DNA of 64,000 nucleotides from an uncultured Acidobacteriota bacterium (GCA_903845115.1 CAIMWE010000253.1:19675-83674), one strand, 5' to 3'. Counted from the first letter of the stretch, positions 41,269 to 49,680 are shown. Notes: generated from the letters alone by a model not told the origin. A program made the numbers and translations.

Positions 41269-41780
41269 GACTTCGGGATCGCTCCGATCTCCAGGAACAT
41301 CGCCGTCGGTTCCGGCCGGTCGCCAAGGTGGCCCGCCTCGGCATCGATCGGCATGAACCCGTACTGTTCGTAGAAAGCCACCGCCTCCTGCTTGGCATCC
41401 ACGACGACGCCGACGCAGCCGAGGAGGGCGCCCATCTCGTGCGCGAGAAGGAACACGAAGCGAAGGAGGGCCGAGCCCACCCCCTGTCCTTTCACCGATT
41501 CCGCGACTGCGAGCCGGGCGAGGCGCAGGACCGGCAGCGGGTAGGCCGGCAACCTCTTCCGGGCCGCGGGAGAGAGCATCGACGTCTCGAGCGACGCCGC
41601 CGTCACGGTGACGAACCCGGGAATCGCGGTGCCGTCGACTGCGACGTAGGTCACTCCGATGTAGTGACGAAACTGGTTCTGGCCCGCGAAACGCTGGAAG
41701 AACCGGTCCAGGTCGATGTTCCCGGACCGGAACGTCGAACGGTCGTCGCCCGGCGCCAGGGCCCGAATGATCAACGCCAT
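41244..41780 (-). CDS. GNAT acetyltransferase toxin (TacT/AtaT-like)
   Basis: 178 residues. A GNAT fold is clear: LARLAVAESVKGQGVGSALL carries the acetyl-CoA-binding Q-x-x-G-x-G motif, and AVAFYEQYGFMPI is motif B. The opening IRALAPGDDRSTFRSGNIDL and FQRFAGQNQFRHYIGVTYVA match the TacT/AtaT-type toxins that acetylate aminoacyl-tRNA. It lies 6 bp behind an RHH antitoxin gene, the standard pairing. The final residues KSDGARSVG are encoded inside the dispersed repeat, so the native C-terminus was probably replaced or extended when the repeat arrived. Confidence 0.88.
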   Translation of the reverse strand: MALIIRALAPGDDRSTFRSGNIDLDRFFQRFAGQNQFRHYIGVTYVAVDGTAIPGFVTVTAASLETSMLSPAARKRLPAYPLPVLRLARLAVAESVKGQGVGSALLRFVFLLAHEMGALLGCVGVVVDAKQEAVAFYEQYGFMPIDAEAGHLGDRPEPTAMFLEIGAIPKSDGARSVG

Positions 41781-41786
41781 TCCGAC

Positions 41787-42068
41787 TCAGATCCCGGGGG
41801 AAGCCTTCATCAGTCGCCGCATCGCCGCCGTTGGCCGCCGGGGATGAAGGACGCGCTCGGCGGCCTTCGAGAACGACGCCGACGTCAGGACGAGCCTGAC
41901 CGGGACCACGACGTCGGCCGGGATCTCCCGGAGGGCCTGGAGATGATGGAGAAGAGCGTCCTCGATGACGTACCCCTTCTTCAGCCCTCTGGCATCGGCG
42001 AAGCGCTCCAGTTCGTCCTTCGTGGTCGGCGAGATGTGGGCGGAGATCTGAACGGTGGACACGGTCAC
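41787..42068 (-). CDS. DUF1778/RHH-type antitoxin
   Basis: 93 residues, GTG start (a second GTG lies two codons on). The N-terminal ribbon-helix-helix segment ISAHISPTTKDELERFADAR, then GLKKGYVIEDALLHHLQALR, binds DNA as a dimer, and the C-terminal ASFSKAAERVLHPRRPTAAM is the toxin-wrapping tail. It is the antitoxin of the GNAT protein encoded 6 bp downstream and should autoregulate the pair. The two-gene module lies between two direct repeat copies about 1 kb apart. Confidence 0.85.
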   Translation of the reverse strand: MTVSTVQISAHISPTTKDELERFADARGLKKGYVIEDALLHHLQALREIPADVVVPVRLVLTSASFSKAAERVLHPRRPTAAMRRLMKASPGI

Positions 42069-42225
42069 CTCTCTACCAAAATGTAGATGATCGGCACGCC
42101 GCGGTCAAGAATGGGGAGAAGAGTTCGCTCCCTCGCCGACCGCCGCGAGGTCCGGCCCTTTCCAGTACGACTCGACCCACCGCATCCGGCGATCCTTCCA
42201 CGACTCGGCCGGCCGGCTCCAGTGC

Positions 42226-42271
42226 CCACGGCCCACGCACCCGTAACCTACAACCTAAAGACCTGACCCCA
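42226..42271 (+). repeat. Dispersed repeat copy 2 (right border of GNAT/RHH module)
   Basis: Same orientation and extent as 41221-41268: both contain a GCACCCGTAACCT segment and the AGACCTG-CCCCA end. The stretch 42069-42382 holds no gene, only this repeat and the terminator next to it. Confidence 0.7.
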
Positions 42272-42302
42272 AAAAAAGAGAGCCGCCCGATCGCGGGCGG
42301 CT
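42270..42302 (-). terminator. Rho-independent terminator of the radical SAM gene
   Basis: AGCCGCCCG-ATCG-CGGGCGGCT (42281-42302) is a perfect 9-bp stem. On the minus strand it is followed by CTCTTTTTTT, a classical U-tract. It lies about 80 bp after the stop of the radical SAM gene. The dispersed repeat abuts the U-tract. Confidence 0.88.
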
Positions 42303-42382
42303 TAGGAGGAGAGGTTGGAGTGTGCGCTGTCCGAGGGGAGAAGCACGGTCCGTGCCAGGCCCTTTCGCGCCATTTTGACCTC

Positions 42383-43654
42383 TCAGGGGGCCGGTTGGTC
42401 GCCCGGGACGACGGCGGGCCGCTTCCACGCGCCGTAGACCCAGCTCCCGCAGCAGCGGCTGCAGATCGGGAGCGGCTCCTTCGCGAGCTTCCTCCGGAAG
42501 CGCTCGGCCCGCTCCCCGGTCCAGACCTCCCGGAACGAGGTCTCGAGGACGCTGCCGAGGAAGTAGTCGGGGAAGTCCCCGCAGAAGCAGACCTGCCCGT
42601 CCGGCTCGACCTGGGCGAAGTACCAGGCCACCGGGCAGAGGTCGTGGCCGAAGGTCTTCTCCGGCTCGGCGAAGTAGCCGGGAACCCCCGCCGCGGGGAC
42701 GTCCGGGACGAAGGAGATCCAGGGGCGGCCGAGCGTGGCGTCGACGAACCGCTTCTTCCGGGCCCGCCCGAGCAGCTTCGCGAGGCCCAGGAGCTGCTCC
42801 CGGCGGACCGCGGCAAAGTCGGCCCCCTCGAACGAGAAGCCCCTCCACGACTCGCCGGAAACCCCGAATTCCCTCCTCATCACCTCCTCGTACTCGGCCC
42901 CGGCCTCCTTTCCGACGAACCAGCGGAGGCCGACGTTGATCGTGTCGAGGGGTAGCTCGCGGAGCGCCTCGAGGGCCGGCCCCGCGTCCGGGAGGTTCAG
43001 CTCGGTCACCGGGAAGATCGCGAGGAGCATCGGGACCGCCGAACCCGCCCGGTCACGCTCCCTGGCCAGGGCCCGGACCCCGGCGGCGACCCGGGCGAAG
43101 CTCCCCTCGCGCCCCCGGATCCGGTCGTGGACGCCGGGCGGCCCGTCGATCGACACGGCGATCGCGTCGATCCCCGATTCGGCCAGCGGCCGGGCCATCT
43201 CCTCCAGATCCCAGCCGTTCGTGATCATGGTGCAGGTCAGGCCGCGCTTCTTGACCTCCCGGATCAGCGGCACGAGGCCGGGGTACAGGAGAGGCTCCCC
43301 CCCGTAGATGCTGACGATCGGGGACCACGCCGCGATCTCGTCGAGGAGCCGCGTCCACGAGGGAAGGCCCATCTGCCGCTGCCGCCCCACCAGCTCGCGG
43401 ACCCGGCTCCGTTCCTCGCGGCCGTCGGTCGCCTCGTCCCCCTCGCCGGGCCGGTAGATGCCGGTCTCGCCCCACTGCCCGCACATCCGGCACCGCAGGT
43501 TGCAGACGTTCGTGACCTTGAGCTGGACGAACGTCGGCATCGGCAGCGGCCCGGCCCCGTCCAGATGGCGCGTCACCTCGCCGCGGCCTCGGCTCATCCG
43601 GCCGAGGTGGCGGCGCGCGAAGGAGGCCAGCTTCAGGCCCCGGAGGAAGCTCAT
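42383..43654 (-). CDS. Radical SAM protein with SPASM-type C-terminal cluster site
   Basis: 423 residues. The radical SAM motif CNLRCRMCGQW (CxxxCxxC) near residue 51 binds the 4Fe-4S cluster that cleaves SAM; IYGGEPLLYPGL and ITNGWDLEEM are typical following strands, with VSIDGPPGVHDRIRG. The C-terminal part has Cys residues in HDLCPVAWYFAQVEPDGQVC and PICSRCCGSW, consistent with a SPASM/twitch auxiliary cluster. Such enzymes modify peptides, sugars or cofactors. No precursor peptide gene was seen on either side, so the substrate is open. A strong terminator lies downstream. Confidence 0.88.
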   Translation of the reverse strand: MSFLRGLKLASFARRHLGRMSRGRGEVTRHLDGAGPLPMPTFVQLKVTNVCNLRCRMCGQWGETGIYRPGEGDEATDGREERSRVRELVGRQRQMGLPSWTRLLDEIAAWSPIVSIYGGEPLLYPGLVPLIREVKKRGLTCTMITNGWDLEEMARPLAESGIDAIAVSIDGPPGVHDRIRGREGSFARVAAGVRALARERDRAGSAVPMLLAIFPVTELNLPDAGPALEALRELPLDTINVGLRWFVGKEAGAEYEEVMRREFGVSGESWRGFSFEGADFAAVRREQLLGLAKLLGRARKKRFVDATLGRPWISFVPDVPAAGVPGYFAEPEKTFGHDLCPVAWYFAQVEPDGQVCFCGDFPDYFLGSVLETSFREVWTGERAERFRRKLAKEPLPICSRCCGSWVYGAWKRPAVVPGDQPAP

Positions 43655-43685
43655 CGGGCCGGAACCGTCGCCGCGCCCGCCCTCT

Positions 43686-44753
43686 TCACCAGGGGTCCTT
43701 CACGTGGCAGGCGGCCCCGTTCTTCGCGAGGTACTCCTGGTGGTATTCCTCCGCGGGCCAGAACTCCTTCAGCGGCTCGACCCGGGTGACGATCGCCTTC
43801 GTCCCGTACTTCTTCGCCGCCTCCATCTCCCGGATGATCTCCCGCGCTTCCTTCGCCTGCTCCTCGCCCGTCGTCCAGATTCCCGACCGGTACTGATCGC
43901 CCCGGTCCGGTCCCTGCCGGTCGAGCTGGGTCGGGTCGTGCATGGCGAAGAAGGCCTCGAGCAGGCGGCGGTAGGGGATCCGCTGCGGGTCGAAGACGAC
44001 CTTCACCGTCTCGGCGTGGCCCGTCTCCCCGCCGCAGACCTGCTCGTAGGTGGCGTGCTCGACGTGCCCTTGCGCATAGCCGCTGACCGCGAGGACGACT
44101 CCCGGCCCCCGCGAAAAGTAGTGCTGGACGCCCCAGAAGCACCCTCCCGCGAAGTAGGCCGTCTCGAGCTTTGCCGGCTGGCTCTCGGGCGGCAGCGGCT
44201 GTCCGGCCTCGACGAACTTCAGCGACGCCGAGTTGAGGCAGTGGCGCTCGTTCGTGGGCTTCGGCCCGTCGTCGAAGACGTGCCCCAGGTGCGCCCCGCA
44301 CCGGGCGCAGCTGATCTCCGTCCGGGTCATGCCGAGGGTCGAGTCGGTGTGCCTCGCGACGTGGACCGGGTCGAACTCCCGGTCGAAGCTGGGCCACCCG
44401 GTCCCGGAGTTGAACTTGTTGCGGCTGTTGAAGAGGGGCAGCCCGCAGACGACGCAGGTGTAGACGCCGTCCTTGTGATTGTCCAGGAGGTTCCCGCAGA
44501 ACGGCGGCTCGGTCCCCGCCTTCTGGGTGACCCGGTACGCCTCCGGGTCGAGCTTCGCCGCGAGCGCCTTCACCTGCTCGGGCGTGAGGGGCGTGACGTC
44601 GTAGCCCGACTTCGAGTATTTCGGTTGCATGGTCGTTCTCCTGCTTCCCCCGGGGGTGTTCTCGGCCGACGACGCGCGCTGACAGCCGGCCAGGGCGGCC
44701 AGGAGTGCCGCCAGCGCCAGCGAGGCCAGCCACCTGTCGAGATGATGTCTCAT
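43686..44753 (-). CDS. msrBA: MsrB-MsrA fusion, lipoprotein-anchored methionine sulfoxide reductase
   Basis: 355 residues from ATG 44753. The N-terminus MRHHLDRWLASLALAALLA then ALAGC is a lipoprotein signal with Cys at about 23. MsrB comes first (about 50-175): zinc cysteines in CVVCG and CARCG, SGTGWPSF and the catalytic Cys in ERHCLNSASLKF. MsrA follows (about 190-355) with AYFAGGCFWGVQHYF and GYAQGHVEHATYEQVCGGET. MsrB reduces the R and MsrA the S form of methionine sulfoxide. A periplasmic or outer-membrane anchored protein would repair envelope proteins. An ATG at 44630 would give a cytoplasmic form without the signal. B-before-A order differs from the common MsrA-MsrB fusions. Confidence 0.93.
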   Translation of the reverse strand: MRHHLDRWLASLALAALLAALAGCQRASSAENTPGGSRRTTMQPKYSKSGYDVTPLTPEQVKALAAKLDPEAYRVTQKAGTEPPFCGNLLDNHKDGVYTCVVCGLPLFNSRNKFNSGTGWPSFDREFDPVHVARHTDSTLGMTRTEISCARCGAHLGHVFDDGPKPTNERHCLNSASLKFVEAGQPLPPESQPAKLETAYFAGGCFWGVQHYFSRGPGVVLAVSGYAQGHVEHATYEQVCGGETGHAETVKVVFDPQRIPYRRLLEAFFAMHDPTQLDRQGPDRGDQYRSGIWTTGEEQAKEAREIIREMEAAKKYGTKAIVTRVEPLKEFWPAEEYHQEYLAKNGAACHVKDPW

Positions 44754-44870
44754 CGTGTTGGGTCCTCGTCTCCTGTCGACCCTACGATGCAGGAAGGCGG
44801 CCGGACGTTCCGCGCCGATCCCACCTGGCACCGGCTCGACGCCCCGTCTTCCGGGGAACGCCGGGGCCGG

Positions 44871-45542
44871 TTACTCCAGCTGGCTCGAGATGAACTGGCG
44901 AAGGACGTCCCGCTGAGGCTCGTCGAGACCGGTGAACTCGACGCCGACCTCGGCCTCCGGCTCGGCGTCGGTCCCCCCGGTGCGGCGGACGTACGCCACG
45001 CGGCAGGACGACTCGAACGGGAGGCCCGCCAGCACCATCTCGATGCCGAAGGTGCTCTCCTGCGCCGGCATCATCCGGGTCTTCAGCAGCATCCCCGTGA
45101 GGCTCACCTTCTCCACCTCGAACTCGACCCGGGTCGCCAGCTCGACCGGGGCCTCCCCCTTGGGGCGGAAACGGCCGACCACACGCCTCTGGAGCGCCAG
45201 GACCACGTGCTCCTTCAGGAACTCCAGCACGTCCCGGGCCTTCTCGGTCAACAGCTCGTCGAATGTCAGCCCCGCCAGGTAGACCGCCGCCGATTCGCCG
45301 GCCGGGCCCTTCCTCGTGCCGACGAGCCGGCACCAGCGGACGGTCGCGTCGATGCTGATCGCCGACTCGCCCTGACCCAGCCTGACGGCGTGGACCCTCC
45401 CCAGCTGGAGCTGCTGTGTCGCCTCGACCGCCATTCCGGTCAGGCTGAGGTTCAGGACCTTCACCTCCACACGGTAGAGGAGGCTTCCGTAGACGTCGCG
45501 AACCTCGTAGCGACGGAACCTTCGCTTCTGGGTCGGTTGCAT
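44871..45542 (-). CDS. Double PilZ-domain protein
   Basis: 223 residues from ATG 45542 with AGGGGAG upstream. Two PilZ-like beta-barrels are visible: residues 5-105 (QKRRFRRYEVRD as the arginine-rich entry, then VLNLSLTGMAVEA) and 110-220 (VVGRFRPKGEAPVELATRVE, then VEKVSLTGMLLKTR). PilZ domains bind cyclic di-GMP through the RxxxR and (D/N)xSxxG motifs. The first has RRFRRYE and NLSLTG, so binding is plausible; the second has R but KVSLTG lacks the acidic or Asn residue and may be silent. The output is probably motility or envelope control. A degenerate HD-GYP protein is encoded 17 kb away. Confidence 0.75.
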   Translation of the reverse strand: MQPTQKRRFRRYEVRDVYGSLLYRVEVKVLNLSLTGMAVEATQQLQLGRVHAVRLGQGESAISIDATVRWCRLVGTRKGPAGESAAVYLAGLTFDELLTEKARDVLEFLKEHVVLALQRRVVGRFRPKGEAPVELATRVEFEVEKVSLTGMLLKTRMMPAQESTFGIEMVLAGLPFESSCRVAYVRRTGGTDAEPEAEVGVEFTGLDEPQRDVLRQFISSQLE

Positions 45543-45694
45543 CCGCTGTTCTCCCCTGGCGACTGTCGGCCGGCGGCTCTTTTTCGAGACGCGGTCGCAC
45601 GCCGGCGCTATCCCTCGTCGTGACTTCGGACGGATTCTACGGCCGATCGAAACCGGGCCACCCGGCTGGCGAATGGCCCCGTCTCGAAATCCCG

Positions 45695-45700
45695 GATAAT
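45695..45700 (+). promoter_or_regulatory. Putative -10 element of the WS/DGAT gene
   Basis: GATAAT is a 5/6 match to the -10 consensus. It lies 50 bases before ATG 45751, which has its own GAAGAAGGAG ribosome binding site. No strong -35 was seen. Confidence 0.35.
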
Positions 45701-45750
45701 CTCCCCGCGTCCCGACGCACGCCGGACAGACGAGGAAGAAGGAGCCGCCC

Positions 45751-47292
45751 ATGGCCGAACACGAGATCGATGGAACGCCGCTCGACCCGGTCGACACCGC
45801 GTGGCTGCACATGGAGGACCCGACCAACCTGATGATGGTCACGGGAATCTACGTGTTCGACGGGCCGCTGGACTTCGCGCGGCTGAAGGACACGGCCCGC
45901 TACCGGATGGCGGAACGGTTTCCCCGCTTGACGCACCGGGTCGTGGCGAAGGGCTCCTCGGCGACGTGGGAGCCCGACCCGACCTTCGACATCGACGCCC
46001 ACATCCACCGTGTCGCGCTCCCCTCCCCGGGGGACGCGCGGACCCTCAGGGAGATGGTGAGCGACCTGATGTCGACGCCGCTCGACTTCAGCAAGCCCCT
46101 CTGGCAGTTCCACCTCCTCGAGAACTTCGGCGAAGGCTCGGTCGTCCTCCTCCGGATCCACCACTGCATCGGCGACGGCGTCGCCCTCGTCCACGTCATG
46201 CTCTCCTCGACCGACCCGGTTCCGGACGCTCCCTGGCCGACGGCCCCCGTGACGCCTCACCCGCACGCGGGGCATCCGCGCGACCGCATCACGTCCCTCG
46301 TCGACGGGGTCAACTCCATGATGAAGAAGACCCGCAAGGTGACCGGCGCCCTGATTCAAGAAGGGGTCGAGACCGTCCTCCACCCGTCGCACCTGCTCGA
46401 GCTCGCCCAGGACCTCAGTGAGGGGGCGTCGATCCTGACGAAGCTCCTCCTCAAGCCCCCGGACCCCGACACCGTCCTCAAGGGGCGCCTCGGGACGAGC
46501 AAGAGGGCCGCCTGGTCCGCGCCGATCCCTCTCGACGAGGTGAAGGCGGTCGGGAGGGCGAATCACGCGACGGTCAACGACATCCTCGTCGCGGCGGTGG
46601 CCGGAGCGATCCGGCGCTACCTCGAAGGCCGGGGCGAGAGCATCCAGGGGATCGAGATCAACGCGATGGTCCCCGTCAACCTGCGGCCCCCGGGCGAAGC
46701 GGACCTCCTGGGAAACCGCTTCGGCCTGGTCTACCTGGCGCTCCCGGTCGGGACCGCCGACCCCGGGGAGCGTCTCCTCATCGTGAAGGAGCAGATGGAC
46801 GAGCTGAAGGCGAGCCCGGAGCCGTTCGTCGTCTTCCAGATCCTCGGCGCCCTCGGCGTCGCGCCGAAGGAGATCGCGGACCTGATGGTGGAGATGTTCG
46901 GCAAGAAATCGACGGCGGTCTTGACGAACGTCATCGGCCCGAAGACGCCGATCTGGTTCGCCGGCGGGCGCGTCCGGACGGCGATGTTCTGGGTCCCCCA
47001 GTCGGGACGCATGGGGATCGGCGTCAGTATCTTCAGCTACGCGGGGGAGGTGGTCCTGGGGGTGGGGAGCGATGCTCGCCTCGTCCCCGACCCGGAGGCG
47101 ATCACGACGGCCTTCACCGAAGAGTTCGCGATGATCAAGAAGCTTTGCGCCCCGGCCGCCGCCCCGAAGAAGCGCCCTGCCCGGAAAGAAGGTGGGACCA
47201 CCCCTTCTCGCGGAGGACCTGCTTCCAAACGGCGTGGAACGGGTGGAGGATCGGGATCGTCCAGAGGAGGTGGACGGGGCTCCCGTCGGTGA
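45751..47292 (+). CDS. Wax ester synthase/diacylglycerol acyltransferase (WS/DGAT)
   Basis: 513 residues. The active-site motif HHCIGDG (HHxxxDG, near residue 135) follows the typical opening LDPVDTAWLHMEDPTNLMMV; FSKPLWQFHLLENFGEGSVV, NHATVNDILVAAVAGAIRRY and AMVPVNLRPP complete the family pattern. The enzyme transfers acyl-CoA to alcohols or diacylglycerol, making storage wax or triacylglycerol at the membrane. The C-terminal 50 residues after FAMIKKL are Lys/Arg/Gly/Ser-rich and are translated from the antisense strand of the SCP2-like gene, so the original stop was probably lost. It converges with that gene. Confidence 0.9.
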   Translation: MAEHEIDGTPLDPVDTAWLHMEDPTNLMMVTGIYVFDGPLDFARLKDTARYRMAERFPRLTHRVVAKGSSATWEPDPTFDIDAHIHRVALPSPGDARTLREMVSDLMSTPLDFSKPLWQFHLLENFGEGSVVLLRIHHCIGDGVALVHVMLSSTDPVPDAPWPTAPVTPHPHAGHPRDRITSLVDGVNSMMKKTRKVTGALIQEGVETVLHPSHLLELAQDLSEGASILTKLLLKPPDPDTVLKGRLGTSKRAAWSAPIPLDEVKAVGRANHATVNDILVAAVAGAIRRYLEGRGESIQGIEINAMVPVNLRPPGEADLLGNRFGLVYLALPVGTADPGERLLIVKEQMDELKASPEPFVVFQILGALGVAPKEIADLMVEMFGKKSTAVLTNVIGPKTPIWFAGGRVRTAMFWVPQSGRMGIGVSIFSYAGEVVLGVGSDARLVPDPEAITTAFTEEFAMIKKLCAPAAAPKKRPARKEGGTTPSRGGPASKRRGTGGGSGSSRGGGRGSRR

Positions 47293-47620
47293 TCCGCATT
47301 CTCCCCGTGAGGAGCGCGATCGGGACGTTCACCTCTCCCTGGAAGTAGAGGTTCGCGGTCTCCGAGTCGGTCTTCAGCGTCACCTTCGGCTCCCAGGTCC
47401 GCTTCGCGTCCCCCCAGACCCAGATCAGGTGCTGCCCCGTCGCGGCCCGTTCGTCGTCGGAGTCCGCGACGTGGAGGACGAGGCCGAAGTCCGGGAAGTC
47501 GAACTTCTGCGGCGTCCGCCGGGCCCTGAGCGGCGGACCGAACCGCTCGTCCCTCGACATCGTGTCGAACAGACAGTCGAACACCTTCCTGAACTCTCTA
47601 GCGTCGCGGAAAGCTCCCAT
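47135..47620 (-). CDS. SCP2-like sterol/lipid carrier protein
   Basis: 161 residues. The segment VTLKTDSETANLYFQGEVNV, then PIALLTGRMRITDGSP, resembles the SCP2 sterol-carrier fold, a hydrophobic-ligand-binding domain; the N-terminal helix (FRKVFDCLFDTMSRDERFG) also fits. It likely binds acyl or sterol-like lipids, which suits the convergent WS/DGAT gene. Its 3' end (about 158 bp) overlaps the end of WS/DGAT tail to tail, and the last 15 residues (GASSGRRPGRKAS) look like overrun. Either gene could have lost its original stop; WS/DGAT is the more likely one. Confidence 0.7.
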   Translation of the reverse strand: MGAFRDAREFRKVFDCLFDTMSRDERFGPPLRARRTPQKFDFPDFGLVLHVADSDDERAATGQHLIWVWGDAKRTWEPKVTLKTDSETANLYFQGEVNVPIALLTGRMRITDGSPVHLLWTIPILHPFHAVWKQVLREKGWSHLLSGQGASSGRRPGRKAS

Positions 47621-47646
47621 CGGATGCCCCCCTCTGAGAGTGGATT

Positions 47647-48903
47647 CTAGGCCGATCGCCTCTCCCCGCCCACCGGCTGGCGGACGGCCGGCCGGCGCCG
47701 AGGAACGACGAGCCGCTCCTGCGACAGCGCCCGCGCCGCCGCCCAGCTCACCAGGAGCGCGGCGGCGGCCGTGACGAGCCAGGCGGCTCCCAGCGAAAGC
47801 CAGTCCCTCGACCCGCCGAGCACCTCCTTGACCGCGACCGCCACGTTCGAGACAGGGACGAGGAGGATCGCGGACCGGAGCGGGAGGCCCGGGAGGAACG
47901 GCGCGAGCGCCGGGACGAGCCCCAGCAGGAAGACGGGGACGAAGTAGAGCTGGGCCTCCTTGTACGACCGCGCCAGGCCGGAGACGAGGAGAAGGACGGC
48001 CGAGGCGAGCGCCGCCACCGGGAGGGCGAGGAGCAGCAGGAGCCCGGCGGCCGAGGGAGAGACCGCGGCCGCCAGACCGGCCGGGATCGGGACCAGCCGG
48101 AGACCGACGTAGGCGAGAAAGCTCGCCGTCTGGATGACCGTGACGGCCAGCGCGACCGTGAAGATCGCCAGGTGCTTCGCCGCCACGATCTCTCCCCGGC
48201 TCGCCGCCGTCGTGAGCAGCGTCTCGAGCGTCCCGCGCTCCTTCTCCCCCGCGATCGAGTCGGTCGCGACGACGGCCCCCGCCGAGAGGATGAAGAAGAG
48301 GAGGAGGGCGGTCAGTCCGCGGCCGAACGCGAGGCCCGCCGCCTCGCCCTCGCTCGAGACGTCGATCCCGGTCACCTGGACCACCTGGGAAGGGCGCGCG
48401 GCGAAGCCTCGTTCCTGCAGGAGCGCCTGGCGGTGCTCCCGACGGGCGGCGGTGAGCGCCTCCCCGAACGCCGCGGCGCCCCGCCCCGAAGCGCCCCGGT
48501 CGGACCGGTAGTCGATCAGGAGGTGCGGGACTCCGGGACCGGGCGTCTCCTCCCGGAGGACGAAGTGGACCTCGCCCAGCCCGAGGCTCCTGGCCGGGTC
48601 GTCCGTCTCCACCTGGCGGAACTTCAGCCCGGCCGGGTTCCGTCCCTTCCCCGGGGAGTCCAGGCGAGCGCGGGCCGCGTCGATCCAGGTCCTCCCCTGG
48701 GCCACCGAGCCGTCCACGGCGTAGAGAAGGACCCCCTCCCTCGACCCGCTCTCGCGGAGGTCCTGGACCCAGTAAGTGGAGAGGAGCATCGCCGGCATCA
48801 CGACGAGGGGGAGGACGATGGAGGCGAACACCGTCCGCCGGTCACGCAGGACCATCCTCATCTCCGCCCCGTACAGCGCGGCCATCGCGCCGCCCGGCCT
48901 CAC
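47647..48903 (-). CDS. ABC-2 type exporter permease (NatB-like)
   Basis: 418 residues from GTG 48903, preceded by GGGGAGGGG. The N-terminal helix (RDRRTVFASIVLPLVVMPAMLLSTYWV) is followed by a long extracytoplasmic domain (to about 185), then five helices, with the cytoplasmic SIAGEKERGTLETLLTTAAS loop characteristic of ABC-2 permeases. The arrangement matches NatB of Na+-exporting or related NatAB systems; substrate unknown. It lies 15 bp behind the gene for an intact ATPase, and a second similar permease lies upstream, making a two-permease, one-ATPase exporter. Confidence 0.85.
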   Translation of the reverse strand: MRPGGAMAALYGAEMRMVLRDRRTVFASIVLPLVVMPAMLLSTYWVQDLRESGSREGVLLYAVDGSVAQGRTWIDAARARLDSPGKGRNPAGLKFRQVETDDPARSLGLGEVHFVLREETPGPGVPHLLIDYRSDRGASGRGAAAFGEALTAARREHRQALLQERGFAARPSQVVQVTGIDVSSEGEAAGLAFGRGLTALLLFFILSAGAVVATDSIAGEKERGTLETLLTTAASRGEIVAAKHLAIFTVALAVTVIQTASFLAYVGLRLVPIPAGLAAAVSPSAAGLLLLLALPVAALASAVLLLVSGLARSYKEAQLYFVPVFLLGLVPALAPFLPGLPLRSAILLVPVSNVAVAVKEVLGGSRDWLSLGAAWLVTAAAALLVSWAAARALSQERLVVPRRRPAVRQPVGGERRSA

Positions 48904-48918
48904 CGGCCCCTCCCCGGT

Positions 48919-49680
48919 TCAGGCACCGGCCGACTCGACGCTGTGGACGAAGATGTCCTCGAGGTAGTGGAGTCCCGTCGCCTCCCGGAGCTCGCGGAGC
49001 GATCCGGTCGCGTGGATCTGCCCCCGGTGGACGATCGCGATCCGGTCGCACAGCTTCTCGGCCTCGCTCATGACGTGGGTCGAGAAGACGATGCACTTCC
49101 CCTCGGACCGGAGTTCGGCGATCAGCTTTCGCATGTCCAGCGCGTTCAGGACGTCCAGCCCCACCGTCGGCTCGTCGAAGATCAGGACCGGCGGGTCGTG
49201 GACCACCGTCCGCGCGATCGAGACCTTCTGCTTCATCCCCTGCGAGAGAGCCTCGATGCGCGTGTCCGAGTAGGCGCCGATCCCGAACCGCGCGATCAGC
49301 TCCTCGACCCGCCCCCGGACGCGCTCGCGCGGGAGGCCGCCGATCCGCGCGAAGAGCTCCAGCGTCTCCCGCGCGGTCAGCCGGGGATAGAGCGCGGTCG
49401 ACGAGGAGAAGAAGCCCAGGCTTTGCCGGACGAGGTCCGGGTCCCGCGCGACGTCGTGACCCATCACCGTCGCGCTGCCGCCGTCCGGCCGGAGAACCGT
49501 GGCCAGCATCCGGAGAGTCGTGGTCTTTCCCGCGCCGTTCGCCCCGAGCAGGCCGAAGATCTCCCCCCGGGCGCAGTCGAAGTCGAGGCCGTCCACCGCC
49601 CGGACCTCGCCCCGGCCCTTGTCGAAGAACGACTTCCGGAGCCCCCTCACGGCCACCGGGGCAGCCGGCAGCGGCGTCAC
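48919..49680 (-). CDS. ABC transporter ATPase (NatA-like), intact
   Basis: 253 residues from GTG 49680, overlapping the stop of the upstream permease gene. All motifs are present: Walker A GANGAGKTTT, Q-loop region LGFFSSSTALYPRLTARETL, signature ALSQGMKQKV, Walker B VLIFDEPTVGLD and the switch His in VFSTHVMSE. The signature LSQGM is the NatA-type variant of LSGGQ. It energises the two ABC-2 permeases encoded on either side. It is the only intact ATPase in the six-gene operon, so it may conceivably also serve the Mla-like permease, whose own ATPase is degenerate. Confidence 0.92.
   Translation of the reverse strand: MTPLPAAPVAVRGLRKSFFDKGRGEVRAVDGLDFDCARGEIFGLLGANGAGKTTTLRMLATVLRPDGGSATVMGHDVARDPDLVRQSLGFFSSSTALYPRLTARETLELFARIGGLPRERVRGRVEELIARFGIGAYSDTRIEALSQGMKQKVSIARTVVHDPPVLIFDEPTVGLDVLNALDMRKLIAELRSEGKCIVFSTHVMSEAEKLCDRIAIVHRGQIHATGSLRELREATGLHYLEDIFVHSVESAGA

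Noticed and set aside
42383..43654. RiPP cluster around the radical SAM/SPASM gene
   Set aside because: The flanking gaps (42069-42382 and 43655-43685) hold repeats, a terminator and no short peptide gene.
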